Shown here in pieces: positions 40,159 to 49,089 of a stretch of DNA of 64,000 nucleotides. The DNA is taken from positions 2,418,001 to 2,482,000 of the forward strand of contig NZ_CP051651.1 in NCBI RefSeq assembly GCF_012848175.1. Reading direction: 5' to 3'. The stretch comes from Xanthomonas campestris pv. badrii. GTDB lineage: Bacteria; Pseudomonadota; Gammaproteobacteria; Xanthomonadales; Xanthomonadaceae. The notes under the pieces are model-generated. The model was given only the letters and a program-made list of their open reading frames with translations, made no database searches and was not told the origin of the DNA. Both the position numbers and the translations under genes were made by a program. Position 1 is the stretch's first letter. Each line of letters opens with the position of its first letter.

Positions 40159-40172
40159 TGCGGAAATCCGCA
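40159..40172. promoter_or_regulatory. Exact TGCGGA-AA-TCCGCA element upstream of exported protein
   Basis: A 14-bp sequence with perfect 6-bp inverted arms around AA is centred about 85 bp upstream of the start at 40080. It is identical to the element at 61192-61205 in the hydroxyproline operon control region, including the following CA. Just downstream in the direction of transcription, two CACGTGCCA-like copies flank AGA-like spacing. The IS5 element begins 50 bp beyond it. Confidence 0.7.
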
Positions 40173-40222
40173 CAGACGCAGCTGTTGCTGCGCTGCCATC
40201 GCAGCAACGGCGCAGCGCCTAG

Positions 40223-41384
40223 GGAAACTCTGATCAACACCACCAGCAGACATGAAAAGCCGTCCAGGGCCGCGTATTTTGCGTTCAAACCCTCGATTTT
40301 TGCCGTTTTCGGCGCATTTGCTGCCAGTTTCCCAAACTACGGGCGCACGTCGACCACGGCAGGTAATAAATGCTTACGCTTCAGCCACAGGTTCGACAGC
40401 GCAAACAGCGTCAGCACCTGCGCGGTGTTCTTCGCCAAACCGCGATAGCGCACCTTGACGTAGCCGAACTGGCGTTTGATCACCCGAAACGGATGCTCCA
40501 CCTTCGCCCGCAGGCTGGCCTTGGTGTACTCCCTACGCTTGGCTCGCTTCGATTCACGTTTGTTCTTGATCTGCCTCAGCTTCGAGCGCTTCTCCGCGAT
40601 CAGGTAGCGCAGCTTGCGCTTGCCCTTCATCTCATCGCGCTTCTCAAGCCCGGTGTAGCCGCTGTCCCCGCACACCGTGCCTTCCTTGCCGTGCAGCAGC
40701 TTGTGCGCTTGCGTGATATCGGCCACGTTGGCCGCCGTGCATTCGACGTGGTGCACCAGCCCGGAGTCGTCGTCCACCCCGATGTGCGCCTTCATCCCGA
40801 AGTAATACTGGTTGCCTTTCTTGGTCTGATGCATCTCCGGATCGCGCTCGCCCTGCTTGTTCTTGGTCGAGCTGGGCGCAGCGATGATCGTGGCATCCAC
40901 GATCGTCCCGCCGCGCAAGCTCTGCCCCTTGCGCGACAGATGCGCGTTCACCCGATCGAACAGCTTGCGCGCCAGATCGTGCTGCTCCAACAAATGGCGG
41001 AAGTTGAGAATCGTGGTCTCGTCCGGCACCTCATCCAGCCCGCCGATCTTGGCGAAACGGCGCATCGACACCGTGTCGTACAGGGCTTCTTCCGCTGATG
41101 GATCGCTCAGCGCATACCACTGCTGCAAAAAATGGATGCGCAGCATCGTTTCCAACCGATACGGCTGGCGCCCCGGCTGCCCGGACCTCGGGTAGTGCGG
41201 CTCGATCAGCGCCAGCAAGGCCTTCCACGGCACCACTTGATCCATCTCGGCCAAGAACACCTCGCGCCGTGTGCGCTTGCGCTTGCCGTTGTACTCCGCA
41301 TCGCCGAAGGTCAGTTGCATCGAAATCGTCTACTCGGGTCGTTGATCGATCGTGGCAGATCAGGATGGATTGTTCAGAGTTTCC
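40223..41384 (-). mobile_element. IS5-family insertion sequence, complete, with CTAG target duplication
   Basis: The ends read GGAAACTCTGA (40223-40233) and its exact complement TCAGAGTTTCC (41374-41384). Both are flanked by CTAG (40219-40222 and 41385-41388), matching the YTAR target of the IS5 subgroup. The length is 1162 bp, with one transposase gene filling most of it. Intact ends, duplication and reading frame suggest a recent insertion. It landed in the non-coding region between the exported protein at 40080 and the gene at 41526. Confidence 0.93.
40337..41320 (-). CDS. IS5-family transposase
   Basis: This 327-residue DDE transposase has an N-terminal DUF772-type region (QPYRLETMLRIHFLQQWYAL, DETTILNFRHLLE). 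The catalytic triad is visible: Asp in IVDATIIAAPSS, Asp in CGDSGYTG, and Glu in VEHPFRVIKRQFG of the Y-x2-R-x3-E-x6-K-like signature. It is a full-length single frame with no programmed frameshift. It is transcribed toward the exported protein gene at 40080, so outward read-through into that operon is conceivable. Confidence 0.96.
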   Translation of the reverse strand: MQLTFGDAEYNGKRKRTRREVFLAEMDQVVPWKALLALIEPHYPRSGQPGRQPYRLETMLRIHFLQQWYALSDPSAEEALYDTVSMRRFAKIGGLDEVPDETTILNFRHLLEQHDLARKLFDRVNAHLSRKGQSLRGGTIVDATIIAAPSSTKNKQGERDPEMHQTKKGNQYYFGMKAHIGVDDDSGLVHHVECTAANVADITQAHKLLHGKEGTVCGDSGYTGLEKRDEMKGKRKLRYLIAEKRSKLRQIKNKRESKRAKRREYTKASLRAKVEHPFRVIKRQFGYVKVRYRGLAKNTAQVLTLFALSNLWLKRKHLLPAVVDVRP

Positions 41385-41525
41385 CTAGTTGCCGCCCCCT
41401 GCCGTTTAGCCACGTGACTTTCTGGCCACGCCGGCAGCTGCGGTGGCAGCCACACTGACCACACGGACGCAGGCAGCACTGTCGCCAGACCGCCGCGCAA
41501 CCCAAGCCCACCCACAAGGAACGTC

Positions 41526-42692
41526 ATGCAGCCATCCCCACCGCGCATTCCGCACGCTGCCCGCGCCGCAGTGCGGTTTTTCGATGTCGGCAGCGCGTCC
41601 GCCAGGCGGTTGCAACGTCCGGCGCATTGCTGGCTATGGCTGGCCTTGATCGTACCCTGCATCGCGCAGGCGCAGGTGGATCTGTCGCAACTGGATGCCG
41701 AGATGGCCGCGCCACGCACCCAGATGCTGGTGCTCGGCAGCGTGCACCTGTCGCAGTTGCCCAAGGACAGCGACATCAGTGCCGCGCGCCTGCAACCGCT
41801 GATGGACCGGCTGGCCGCGTACGCGCCGACCATCATCACCACGGAGGACCTGTCGGGCGAAAGCTGCGACCTGATGCGGCGCCATCCTGCCGTCTATCTG
41901 CCCGAGGACACCACGACCTATTGCCCCGACACCGGCGAGGCGGCGCGTGCCACCGGGCTGGATGTTCCCACCGCTCTCGGCCGGGTCCGTGCAGCGCTCC
42001 GCAGCTTGCCCAGCGCGCCCACACCGGCACAGCGTCGGCACCTGGCTGCGCTGTTTCTGGCCGCGGGCGAGCCGCCTTCTGCGCTGGTGCAATGGCTGCA
42101 GCTTGCGCCGGCAGAACAGCGCAGCGGCGATGGCCTGGATGCGGCGCTGGTCGCGCGACTGCACAGCATGGAACAGCGTCCCAACGAGAGTTACCAGATC
42201 GCCGCGCGACTGGCTGCACGCCTTGGCCTGCAGCGCGTCCACCCGGCCGACGATCACACCGGCGACAACGTGGACCTGGGCGACCCGGCGGCGTACGGCA
42301 AGGCGATCCAGGCCGCCTGGGACAAGGCCGCGCCGCGGGCGCGCGCCATGCGTGAGCGCGAGGACCAGTTGGCTAGTCAAGGCAAGCTGTTGGGGCTCTA
42401 CCGCGCAATCAACCTTCCGGCCAACCAGCAGTTGTCGATCGAGGTGGATTTTCGCGCTGCGTTGAGCGAGACCTCGCCGCACCGCTACGGCTATCGCTAC
42501 GTGTCCGGATGGGAAATCCGCAACCTGCGCATGGTGTCGAATATACGCGCCAGTTTTGCCGAGCAACCCGGTGCACGCGTGCTGGCAGTGGTCGGCGCCA
42601 TGCATAAGCCCTGGTTCGACAACTGGCTGGGACAGCTGCAGGGCGTGGATATCGTGGATGCGGCGCAGGTGTTGGGTAATGACGGAAAGTGA
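41526..42692 (+). CDS. Exported DUF5694-like protein
   Basis: The 388-residue product has a ribosome site (AAGGA) upstream of ATG 41526, a long basic leader, and a signal peptide core WLWLALIVPCIAQAQ. The mature protein begins with TQMLVLGSVHLSQLPKDSD, then TIITTEDLSGESCDLMRR, and near the end RVLAVVGAMHKPWFDNWL. The GSVHLS and VGAMHK pair of His-containing strands is what is seen in TraB/GumN/DUF5694-like proteins, some of which are suspected metal-dependent hydrolases. Substrate and role are unknown. It stands alone; the 137 bp between the IS end and its start should hold its promoter, so the IS may affect it. Confidence 0.75.
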   Translation: MQPSPPRIPHAARAAVRFFDVGSASARRLQRPAHCWLWLALIVPCIAQAQVDLSQLDAEMAAPRTQMLVLGSVHLSQLPKDSDISAARLQPLMDRLAAYAPTIITTEDLSGESCDLMRRHPAVYLPEDTTTYCPDTGEAARATGLDVPTALGRVRAALRSLPSAPTPAQRRHLAALFLAAGEPPSALVQWLQLAPAEQRSGDGLDAALVARLHSMEQRPNESYQIAARLAARLGLQRVHPADDHTGDNVDLGDPAAYGKAIQAAWDKAAPRARAMREREDQLASQGKLLGLYRAINLPANQQLSIEVDFRAALSETSPHRYGYRYVSGWEIRNLRMVSNIRASFAEQPGARVLAVVGAMHKPWFDNWLGQLQGVDIVDAAQVLGNDGK

Positions 42693-42746
42693 GTGCAACG
42701 ACTTCAGCGTGACGCTCTAACGCAAAAGCCTGATTGGCCGAGGGCG

Positions 42747-42846
42747 CGGTGCCCTCGCCGCTCGCGGGACACGCCGTGAACCCATCCCTGGGGGCTCGGT
42801 GGCGGCATCCATGCCGCCAACGGTTCCGCAAGCGGCGAGGACACCG
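42747..42846. repeat. Dispersed palindromic intergenic element
   Basis: Outer arms of 21 bp (42747-42767 and 42826-42846) pair at 19 of 21 positions. An inner perfect 9-bp hairpin TGGCGGCAT-CC-ATGCCGCCA lies at 42800-42819. The whole can fold as one long cruciform. It occupies the 353-bp gap 42693-43045, which otherwise shows no gene. Its phrase content looks like a repeat scattered in Xanthomonas intergenic regions (from memory, not searched). It may also end transcription from the upstream gene. Confidence 0.75.
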
Positions 42847-43045
42847 CACCAGAGAGTTTGATGGTGGTTTTATTGAAGAACGGAAACACCGGCGCGCTGG
42901 TTGCTTCTCAACCTCTGCGCACCGACCAATTCGCACGGTCCTTGCAGCCAAGCGGCAGACAGATGTCACCTGGCGCGGACATCAAACGAATCGCCGCGTA
43001 CTCCGTGCAGCAGATCGACAACAGCCGTCGTCCACCCCGAAGGTC

Positions 43046-43342
43046 TTAGGTCAAGACATCCAACAAGCTACCCAACATCTCGTCGGAGCGCCGCAATACA
43101 TTGGCATTGGCCTGGAAATCGTTGCGCGCCGACAGACCTTCGACCAGATCGGTGACCGGAGCCGCCGGATCGGACGCGGCATCGACCACGCTGGCCGCCA
43201 CGCCGCCAGTGGCCTGCGTGCTGGCCGCCACCGCCTGACGCGGGCTGCCGTCTACCGGTTGGCGGGCGACATTGCTGGCTGCCACCTGCTGACGCAGCGC
43301 GGCGACCTGCATTCCGGAATTGGCGATACTGCTGATGCTCAT
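43046..43342 (-). CDS. Very short flagellar-rod-like protein
   Basis: The product has 98 residues from ATG 43342. The N-terminus SISSIANSGMQVAALRQQVA resembles the first helix of FlgB/FlgC/FlgG rod-hook proteins, which ends with N-x-A-N; here it continues ASNVARQ. The C-terminus LVEGLSARNDFQANANVLRR and SDEMLGSLLDVLT resembles the FlgC/FlgE C-terminal helix (normally M-x-x-x-R-x-Y-x-A-N). The domain between is only an Ala/Val-rich linker of about 40 residues, instead of the usual 50 to several hundred structured residues. It sits alone, away from any flagellar operon in this window, downstream of GH35. Function unknown. Confidence 0.75.
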   Translation of the reverse strand: MSISSIANSGMQVAALRQQVAASNVARQPVDGSPRQAVAASTQATGGVAASVVDAASDPAAPVTDLVEGLSARNDFQANANVLRRSDEMLGSLLDVLT

Positions 43343-43459
43343 GGTGGCTCCGTGACGCAAGTGACTGAGGTGACGCGGGATGCAATGGCGTGCGGCGATA
43401 CGGACGTCGAGGTAGTGCTGGCAACCCTGCGCACGCAGTCGCCGTAGCGCCTGCATCCG

Positions 43460-45097
43460 TCAATAGGTTCCGACCCGCACCCGCAGCACCACCGGTTCGG
43501 GACTGGTGGGGCCACCGCGGCCGAAGTTGAGCCCGTAGTCGGTCTGGTCGCCGTTGAGCTGCCTTTCTACCTGCCAGCGCCCGTCGACATACCGCCCCTG
43601 CTCCACCCGCAACAGTTGCCCATGACGGGTATCGGCCGCCTCGCGGAAAAATTCAATGCGCGCGGCCATGCCCGTGACCAGAAACTCCTCCGGCCCCAGC
43701 TGCGCCACCAGCAGCCGCCCGCCGTGGTCGTCGTTGCCCCGCAGGATCGCCGGCGCATCGCCCCACATCGGCGCGCCAAACGACACCTTGGCCTGCCACT
43801 CGCCAAAGCGCAGCGTGCGCTGCGGCATGCCGGGCTGCTCGGCCACGCCTTGCAGGCGGCCATCGAAAGCGGCCTGCGCCAGCACCCGCTGCAGCGGTGC
43901 CAGCAACTGGAAATTGGCCGAATGCGCGGCGATGGCGGCGCGATTGGCCTCGCTATCCGGGTTGCCGTCCATGCCGAAGATCGAGAAGCCTACCCCGCCC
44001 TGCCCCAGCACATGGAACAGGTACGGCGCCGTGGCCGCTTCGAAGCCGGTCTCCGACACCCAGGCCGGGTTGTCCGGCCGCGCGTACTGGCCGATGACCT
44101 TGGTGTATTCGTTGTAGTCGCTGGTGTAGATGTCGGTGCCGATGAAATCGATCGACGGCGTGGCCGCGCGCCATAGCGCGAACACATTCGCCGTGGCGCC
44201 GCCGGACGGATAATCCATGCCCGGATAGCGCTTGCCCTTGTAGCGCAGCCAGGTGTTGACGTAGAGCGGCAGCGGATACGCACGCTTGCCGGCGGCAGCC
44301 ACCTGCTCGATGTATGCCGCCGTGGCATGCGCGTTGAAGGCCTCGGCCGCCTCCGCGCCGAACAGCTGTTGCCAGCTGCCGGCGGGCTTGCCGAGTGCCG
44401 CAGCGATGGCCGCCGGCACCGGCTGCGCGAACGCCGCCTCGCCGGCCGGGCCGTGGTCGCGCACCGTACCGATGGCACCGGGCTCGTTTTCCACCTGCAC
44501 CAGGATCACCGTGTGGCGCTCGCCATCGACCTTGCGCAGGTGCTGCATCAACGCGGTGAACGCACGCGCATCGGCCTGCACATTGGCGGCCACATGCGGC
44601 GACAGCACATCCACCGGCTCGCCATTGGCATCGCGCATGCGCGGGTAGGTGGCATCGTCGCGCTTGATCCATTCCGGCACGTAATGCATCTGGCCGTTCT
44701 TCCAGCTGCCGAACCACAGCAGCGCCACGCGCAGCCCGCGCTTGCGTGCGCCGGCGATCAAGGCATCCACGTTGGTGGTGTCGAAGCGGCCCTGCACCGG
44801 CTCGAACTGCTCCCAATACACCGGCGCCTCCACGGTATTGGCATGCAGGGCGACCACTTCGTCCAGCGCCTTGGGCAACACCGCCGGCCAGGCGCTGGAG
44901 TTGTGCAGCTGTGCGGCCAGGATGGTGTATGGCGCTCCGTCGACGAAGACCGCATGACGGCCGTCCTGGCTGACGAAGCGTGGCATTTCTTCGGCGTACG
45001 CTGCCGGCGTCATCGCGATGGCCAACAGCGACACCACACACAGGCAGACAACCGCACGACCGCGCTGGCGAAGGGCAGATAAACGGGCAAACAGCAT
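43460..45097 (-). CDS. Exported GH35 beta-galactosidase with DUF5597-like tail
   Basis: The product has 545 residues from ATG 45097, which overlaps the upstream S9 stop (TGATG). A signal peptide ends near AMTPAAYAE. The TIM barrel has NTVEAPVYWEQFEPVQGRFD, the acid/base Glu in ILVQVENEPGA and the nucleophile Glu in PAWVSETGFEAA. A beta-rich C-terminal region (about 400-545) is of DUF5597 type. GH35 enzymes remove terminal beta-galactose. In plant cell walls this would suit arabinogalactan side chains on Hyp-rich glycoproteins; specificity is not settled by sequence. It is the last gene of the permease-peptidase-galactosidase run. Confidence 0.9.
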   Translation of the reverse strand: MLFARLSALRQRGRAVVCLCVVSLLAIAMTPAAYAEEMPRFVSQDGRHAVFVDGAPYTILAAQLHNSSAWPAVLPKALDEVVALHANTVEAPVYWEQFEPVQGRFDTTNVDALIAGARKRGLRVALLWFGSWKNGQMHYVPEWIKRDDATYPRMRDANGEPVDVLSPHVAANVQADARAFTALMQHLRKVDGERHTVILVQVENEPGAIGTVRDHGPAGEAAFAQPVPAAIAAALGKPAGSWQQLFGAEAAEAFNAHATAAYIEQVAAAGKRAYPLPLYVNTWLRYKGKRYPGMDYPSGGATANVFALWRAATPSIDFIGTDIYTSDYNEYTKVIGQYARPDNPAWVSETGFEAATAPYLFHVLGQGGVGFSIFGMDGNPDSEANRAAIAAHSANFQLLAPLQRVLAQAAFDGRLQGVAEQPGMPQRTLRFGEWQAKVSFGAPMWGDAPAILRGNDDHGGRLLVAQLGPEEFLVTGMAARIEFFREAADTRHGQLLRVEQGRYVDGRWQVERQLNGDQTDYGLNFGRGGPTSPEPVVLRVRVGTY

Positions 45098-47439
45098 CAG
45101 CGAGCCTCCGGGGCGGATGAATTCCAGTGTGGCGTGGGCTGCCCGAGCAGGTGGCGCACGAAGAAGTCGTACTGCCGGCGTTGTACATAGTCGATCGGCC
45201 CGCTGGAGCGGCCCACCGAATGTTCGCCACCGGGCACGTTGAGCAGGTCGAAGTCCTTGCCGGCCTTGATCAGGGCATCCACCACCTGCGCGGTGGAGGC
45301 CGGGTCCACATTGCGGTCCTGCTCGCCGACGATCAGCAGCAGGTCGCCCTGCAATTTGCTTGCATTGACCACGCCCGAGGCAGCGGCATAGCTGGCATCC
45401 ACCGGCCAGCCCATCCACTGCTCGTTCCAGCTGATCTTGTCCATGCGGTTGTCGTAGCAGCCGGCAAACGCCACGCCCACCTTGTAGAACTCCGGGTGGC
45501 GTTCCAGCGCGCCCAGCGTGCTTTGTCCCCCTGCCGATGCGCCGTAGATGCCGACGCGGCTGATGTCGTAGGACCGGTCCTTTGCAGCGAGCGCGCGATG
45601 CCAGGCGATACGGTCGGGGAAGCCGGAATCGCCCAGGTTCTTCCACGCCACGTCGTGAAAGGCCTTGGACCGGTTGGCGGTGCCCATGCCGTCGATCATC
45701 ACCACGATGAAGCCCAGGTCCGCCTGCGCCTGCATGCCGATCTGCTTGTCGCCGCCGGAGTGATAGCCGAACGGCCAGAACGTCTTGGGCACGAAGGAAT
45801 CGTGCGGGCCGGCGTAGATGTTTTCGATCACAGGATACCGCTTGCGCGGGTCGTAATCGCGCGGGCGCACCACCATGCCCCAGATGTCGGTGCGACCGTC
45901 GCGGCCCTTGGCGACGAAGGTCTCCGGCGCGCGCCAGCCTGCGGCAAGCAACCGGTCGATATTGCCCTGCTCCACCTGCTGCAACAGCCGCCCATCGATG
46001 GCATGCAACTCCATCACCGGCGGCAGGTCCGGGCGCGAGTAGACATCGACGTAATGCCGGCCATCGTCTGCAATGGCCACCTCGTGATCGGCATCGGCGG
46101 TGGTCAGTCGGTGAAGGTTTCGCCCATCGTAATCCACGCTGTAGAGCTGCCGGTAATACGGGTCCTTGCCCGCGTCCATGCCGCTGGCAGTGAACCAGAT
46201 GCGGCGCTGCGCATCGTCGACCTTCAGGACATCGCGCACCACCCATGGCCCGCGGGTGAGTTGGCGCGTGGGCTTGCCGCTGCGGCCATCGAACAGATAC
46301 AGGTGCCGCCAGCCATCGCGCTCGGAGATCCACAAAATCCCGTCGCCATGCGCGTCCACCTCATGACGAAAGCTGCGGTCGGCGTAGACGAAGGTGCGTG
46401 CGTCTTCGGACACCGCCACATGCGCGCGCCCGCTGCTGGCGTCCACCGCAATCACGCGCATGTGCTGAAAGCCGCGTTGCACGTACTCAAAGCTCACACT
46501 GCGCCCATCCGCCCGCCATTGCAGCGGCGACAAGGAATACGGCGTGGCAAACAGCGCGTTGTCCACCACGCGCCGTGTGCCGTCCACCGCCAGCAGCACC
46601 GGCCGTTCCACATCCACCGCGTCGCCCGGCTTGGGATACAGCTGGGTATGCACCACCGGCTCGAGGCGTCCGGGCGGCGCGGCCTCCACACGGGTCACCC
46701 GGCGCGCAGTGCCCGGCCGCACCCGATACACCGCCAGCCGCTGCGAATCCGGCGACCAGGCAATGCTCTCCGGATCGAAATAGTCTTCCGCACGGCCATC
46801 GTCGGTGCGCTGGACCAGCTGGCCGTCGGCCACCCGGCGCACGATCAGGTTCCAGCCGTCGGCCAGCGCCTCCCACTGCCCGTCTGGCGAGCGGCGCGGG
46901 GTGGTGTCGGCCGCCACGTCCGGGTCGCGCACCACGCCAAAGCCGCGTGGCCGCTGTTGCGGCTGCCGGCCTGGGGCATCGGGCGCGCACTGATACGTGG
47001 TCAACGTACAGCGCCATGCAGCGTCCTCGATGGCGAACACGATCGCGCCGTCCTCGCGTCCACCTTCCTGCGAGTAAGCAAACTGCTCGAACGGCAACGC
47101 CAACTCTGCATACGCGATGCCGGTGGCGGCCTGCAGCGCCTGCGCCACGCGCGCCTGGTCAAAAGCCGGTTGCTTGTGCAGCGTGGCCACATCCACGCGG
47201 ACGAAGGCGAAGCCGCCAGGCACGGTCTCGCGGTAATGGAACGTGCCGTCGTCCTGCCATTGCGCCGGCCAGGCGACGTTTTCGGTGAGCGTGCTCCAGT
47301 AAGCGCGCAGGCCGAGCGAGCGTTGGTAGTCGGCCACCGTTGGCGCCGCTTGCGCATTGGCCGCAAGCCACAGCATGCATCCGGCCACGACGCGCGCCGC
47401 CTGCATCACCCGTGCAGCACGCCGCGCGTCATTGCCCAT
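45097..47439 (-). CDS. Second exported S9 dipeptidyl-peptidase-IV-like peptidase
   Basis: The product has 780 residues. ATG 47439 overlaps the permease end by 11 bp; ATG 47406 (MQAARVVAG) is a tighter alternative for the signal peptide ending near AANAQAA. The N-terminal propeller includes WSPDSQRLAVYR and ILWISERDGWRHLYLFDG. The hydrolase domain has the nucleophile in GIYGASAGGQ near residue 633, Asp in GEQDRNVDP and His in GGEHSVGR. It shares long blocks with the S9 enzyme at 25924, such as DNRMDKISWNEQWMGWPV, so the two are paralogues within one window. The context of an amino-acid permease upstream and a galactosidase downstream suggests glycopeptide processing. Confidence 0.9.
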   Translation of the reverse strand: MGNDARRAARVMQAARVVAGCMLWLAANAQAAPTVADYQRSLGLRAYWSTLTENVAWPAQWQDDGTFHYRETVPGGFAFVRVDVATLHKQPAFDQARVAQALQAATGIAYAELALPFEQFAYSQEGGREDGAIVFAIEDAAWRCTLTTYQCAPDAPGRQPQQRPRGFGVVRDPDVAADTTPRRSPDGQWEALADGWNLIVRRVADGQLVQRTDDGRAEDYFDPESIAWSPDSQRLAVYRVRPGTARRVTRVEAAPPGRLEPVVHTQLYPKPGDAVDVERPVLLAVDGTRRVVDNALFATPYSLSPLQWRADGRSVSFEYVQRGFQHMRVIAVDASSGRAHVAVSEDARTFVYADRSFRHEVDAHGDGILWISERDGWRHLYLFDGRSGKPTRQLTRGPWVVRDVLKVDDAQRRIWFTASGMDAGKDPYYRQLYSVDYDGRNLHRLTTADADHEVAIADDGRHYVDVYSRPDLPPVMELHAIDGRLLQQVEQGNIDRLLAAGWRAPETFVAKGRDGRTDIWGMVVRPRDYDPRKRYPVIENIYAGPHDSFVPKTFWPFGYHSGGDKQIGMQAQADLGFIVVMIDGMGTANRSKAFHDVAWKNLGDSGFPDRIAWHRALAAKDRSYDISRVGIYGASAGGQSTLGALERHPEFYKVGVAFAGCYDNRMDKISWNEQWMGWPVDASYAAASGVVNASKLQGDLLLIVGEQDRNVDPASTAQVVDALIKAGKDFDLLNVPGGEHSVGRSSGPIDYVQRRQYDFFVRHLLGQPTPHWNSSAPEAR

Positions 47440-49000
47440 CGTCTTCTTCCAATGCCAGTTCGTTGCTACGCAGGCCGCTGCGTGCGCCCCAGTGATAGAT
47501 GAAGAACGCAATCACCGCCACGCTCAGCGTATCGAACGGGTGCGCGATCCAGCCGTGACCGCCGAAGGTGCCGGCCCACGACACCGCCATCACCAGCACG
47601 AAGAACACGATCAACCACAGCGATGCGCGCACCTGCCGCAACAGCCGCGCACGCCCGTCGCGCGAGGGCAGCCGATACAGCACGTACAGCGCGAACGCGA
47701 GCACCTGCAACCCGAGCAACCACGACAGGGTCGGCCAGGTGGACCAGTACACGATCAACGCCGCCACCATGAACGACAGCGGCCCCAGCACACTCAGCCC
47801 GCGCACGAAGAACGGCCGTGGCAAGTCCGGCGCACTGCGGCGCAGTGCGGCCACCGTCACTGGCGCCACCGCATAGCTCAGCACCAGGGCCGCCGACACC
47901 ACGCCGATCAGGGTCTCCCACGAGGGAAACGGCAGCGTCCAGAAGATCGACAGGCCCAGGCTCAGCCACAAGGCCGGACGCGGAATCCCCGATGCCGGGT
48001 CCACCCGCGTCAGCACCGGCAAAAACCCACCGCTACGCGCCCAGCCATACACCACGCGCGGCGTGGCATTCATGTAGATATTGCCGGTGCCGCTGGGCGA
48101 GACCATCGCATCGCAGATCACCAGTGCGGCCAGCCACGCCATGCCCAGGGCAAGCGCGATGTCGTGGTACGGCAACGAAAATGCCTTGTCGATGCCGCTC
48201 CAGCCCTGCGCCAGTTGCGCGACCGGAATGCTGCCCAGAAAGGCCAGCTGCAGCAGCACATAGATCACCGTGGACAGTGCCACCGACAGGATCAGCGCGA
48301 TGGGAATATTGCGCTGCGGGTCGCGCACCTCGCTGGCGACCGACACGATCGGCGTCAGCCCCAGGTACGCAAAGATGATGCCGCCGGCAGAGATGGCCGC
48401 TTCCACTCCGGCCATGCCCGATGGCGCGAACCCATGCACGCTCAGGTTGTCGGCGTTGAAGTGCTTCATCAGCAGCACGATCACCAGGATCGGCACCAGG
48501 AACTTGAAGATGCTGACGATGTTGTTGGCCAGCGCGAAGGTCTTGACGCTGAAGTAGTTGAGCAGGAAGAACAACACCAGCAAGGCCAGCTGCACCAGCC
48601 AGCCCCAGATGCTGGGATGGGTGCTGCCGGGTTGGCTCAACCACGGAAACCATGCCGCTGCATATTGCCGCGCGGCTTCCACCTCGATCGCAATCAGGCT
48701 GGAAAACGCGATCAAGGTGATGAAGCCGGTCAACGAGCCCAGCAGCGCACCATGCGAATACTCGGGGTAGCGCACCACTCCGCCGGCACGTGGCAATGCC
48801 GCGCCCAGTTCGCAATACACCAGACCCAGCAGCAGCACCGCAATGCCGCCGAGGATCCACGACACGATGCCGGCCGGCCCGGCAATCGAGGACACGTGGC
48901 TGGCCGAGAACAACCACCCGGAACCGAAAATCGAGCCCAACCCGATGAAGGTGAGGTCGGTCAGGCTCAGCCGCTTGTGGAACTTGCCTTGTGTGGCCAT
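47429..49000 (-). CDS. APC-superfamily amino acid permease
   Basis: The product has 523 residues from ATG 49000, which has GAGGGG closely upstream; an ATG at 49012 would add four residues. Twelve or more hydrophobic segments are visible. The first carries the APC signature IGLGSIFGSGWLFSA, and the second helix includes LVYCELGAALPRAGGVVRYP. The C-terminal end is a charged tail (ELALEEDDGQ). It lies in the inner membrane and imports amino acids or small peptides with protons. Given its neighbours (two Pro-type peptidase genes and hydroxyproline catabolism), proline or hydroxyproline are candidate substrates; that is inference. It begins the permease-S9-GH35 transcript. Confidence 0.9.
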   Translation of the reverse strand: MATQGKFHKRLSLTDLTFIGLGSIFGSGWLFSASHVSSIAGPAGIVSWILGGIAVLLLGLVYCELGAALPRAGGVVRYPEYSHGALLGSLTGFITLIAFSSLIAIEVEAARQYAAAWFPWLSQPGSTHPSIWGWLVQLALLVLFFLLNYFSVKTFALANNIVSIFKFLVPILVIVLLMKHFNADNLSVHGFAPSGMAGVEAAISAGGIIFAYLGLTPIVSVASEVRDPQRNIPIALILSVALSTVIYVLLQLAFLGSIPVAQLAQGWSGIDKAFSLPYHDIALALGMAWLAALVICDAMVSPSGTGNIYMNATPRVVYGWARSGGFLPVLTRVDPASGIPRPALWLSLGLSIFWTLPFPSWETLIGVVSAALVLSYAVAPVTVAALRRSAPDLPRPFFVRGLSVLGPLSFMVAALIVYWSTWPTLSWLLGLQVLAFALYVLYRLPSRDGRARLLRQVRASLWLIVFFVLVMAVSWAGTFGGHGWIAHPFDTLSVAVIAFFIYHWGARSGLRSNELALEEDDGQ

Positions 49001-49037
49001 GGTGCCCCTCATTGAAAAGGTTGTAGCCGATTCCTAA

Positions 49038-49089
49038 CGACTGCAGCTGTTTCCTTCTCCCTGCGACTGCAGCTGTTTCCTTCTCCCTG
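49038..49089. repeat. Two tandem copies of a 26-bp unit
   Basis: CGACTGCAGCTGTTTCCTTC plus TCCCTG occurs twice back to back (49038-49063 and 49064-49089), 38 bp upstream of the permease start. It lies in what should be the 5' region of that transcript and adjoins the larger repeat array. Confidence 0.85.

Noticed and set aside
42858..43049. 63-residue plus-strand frame after the cruciform
   Set aside because: No clear ribosome site and no recognisable or structured product; convergent with the rod-like gene.
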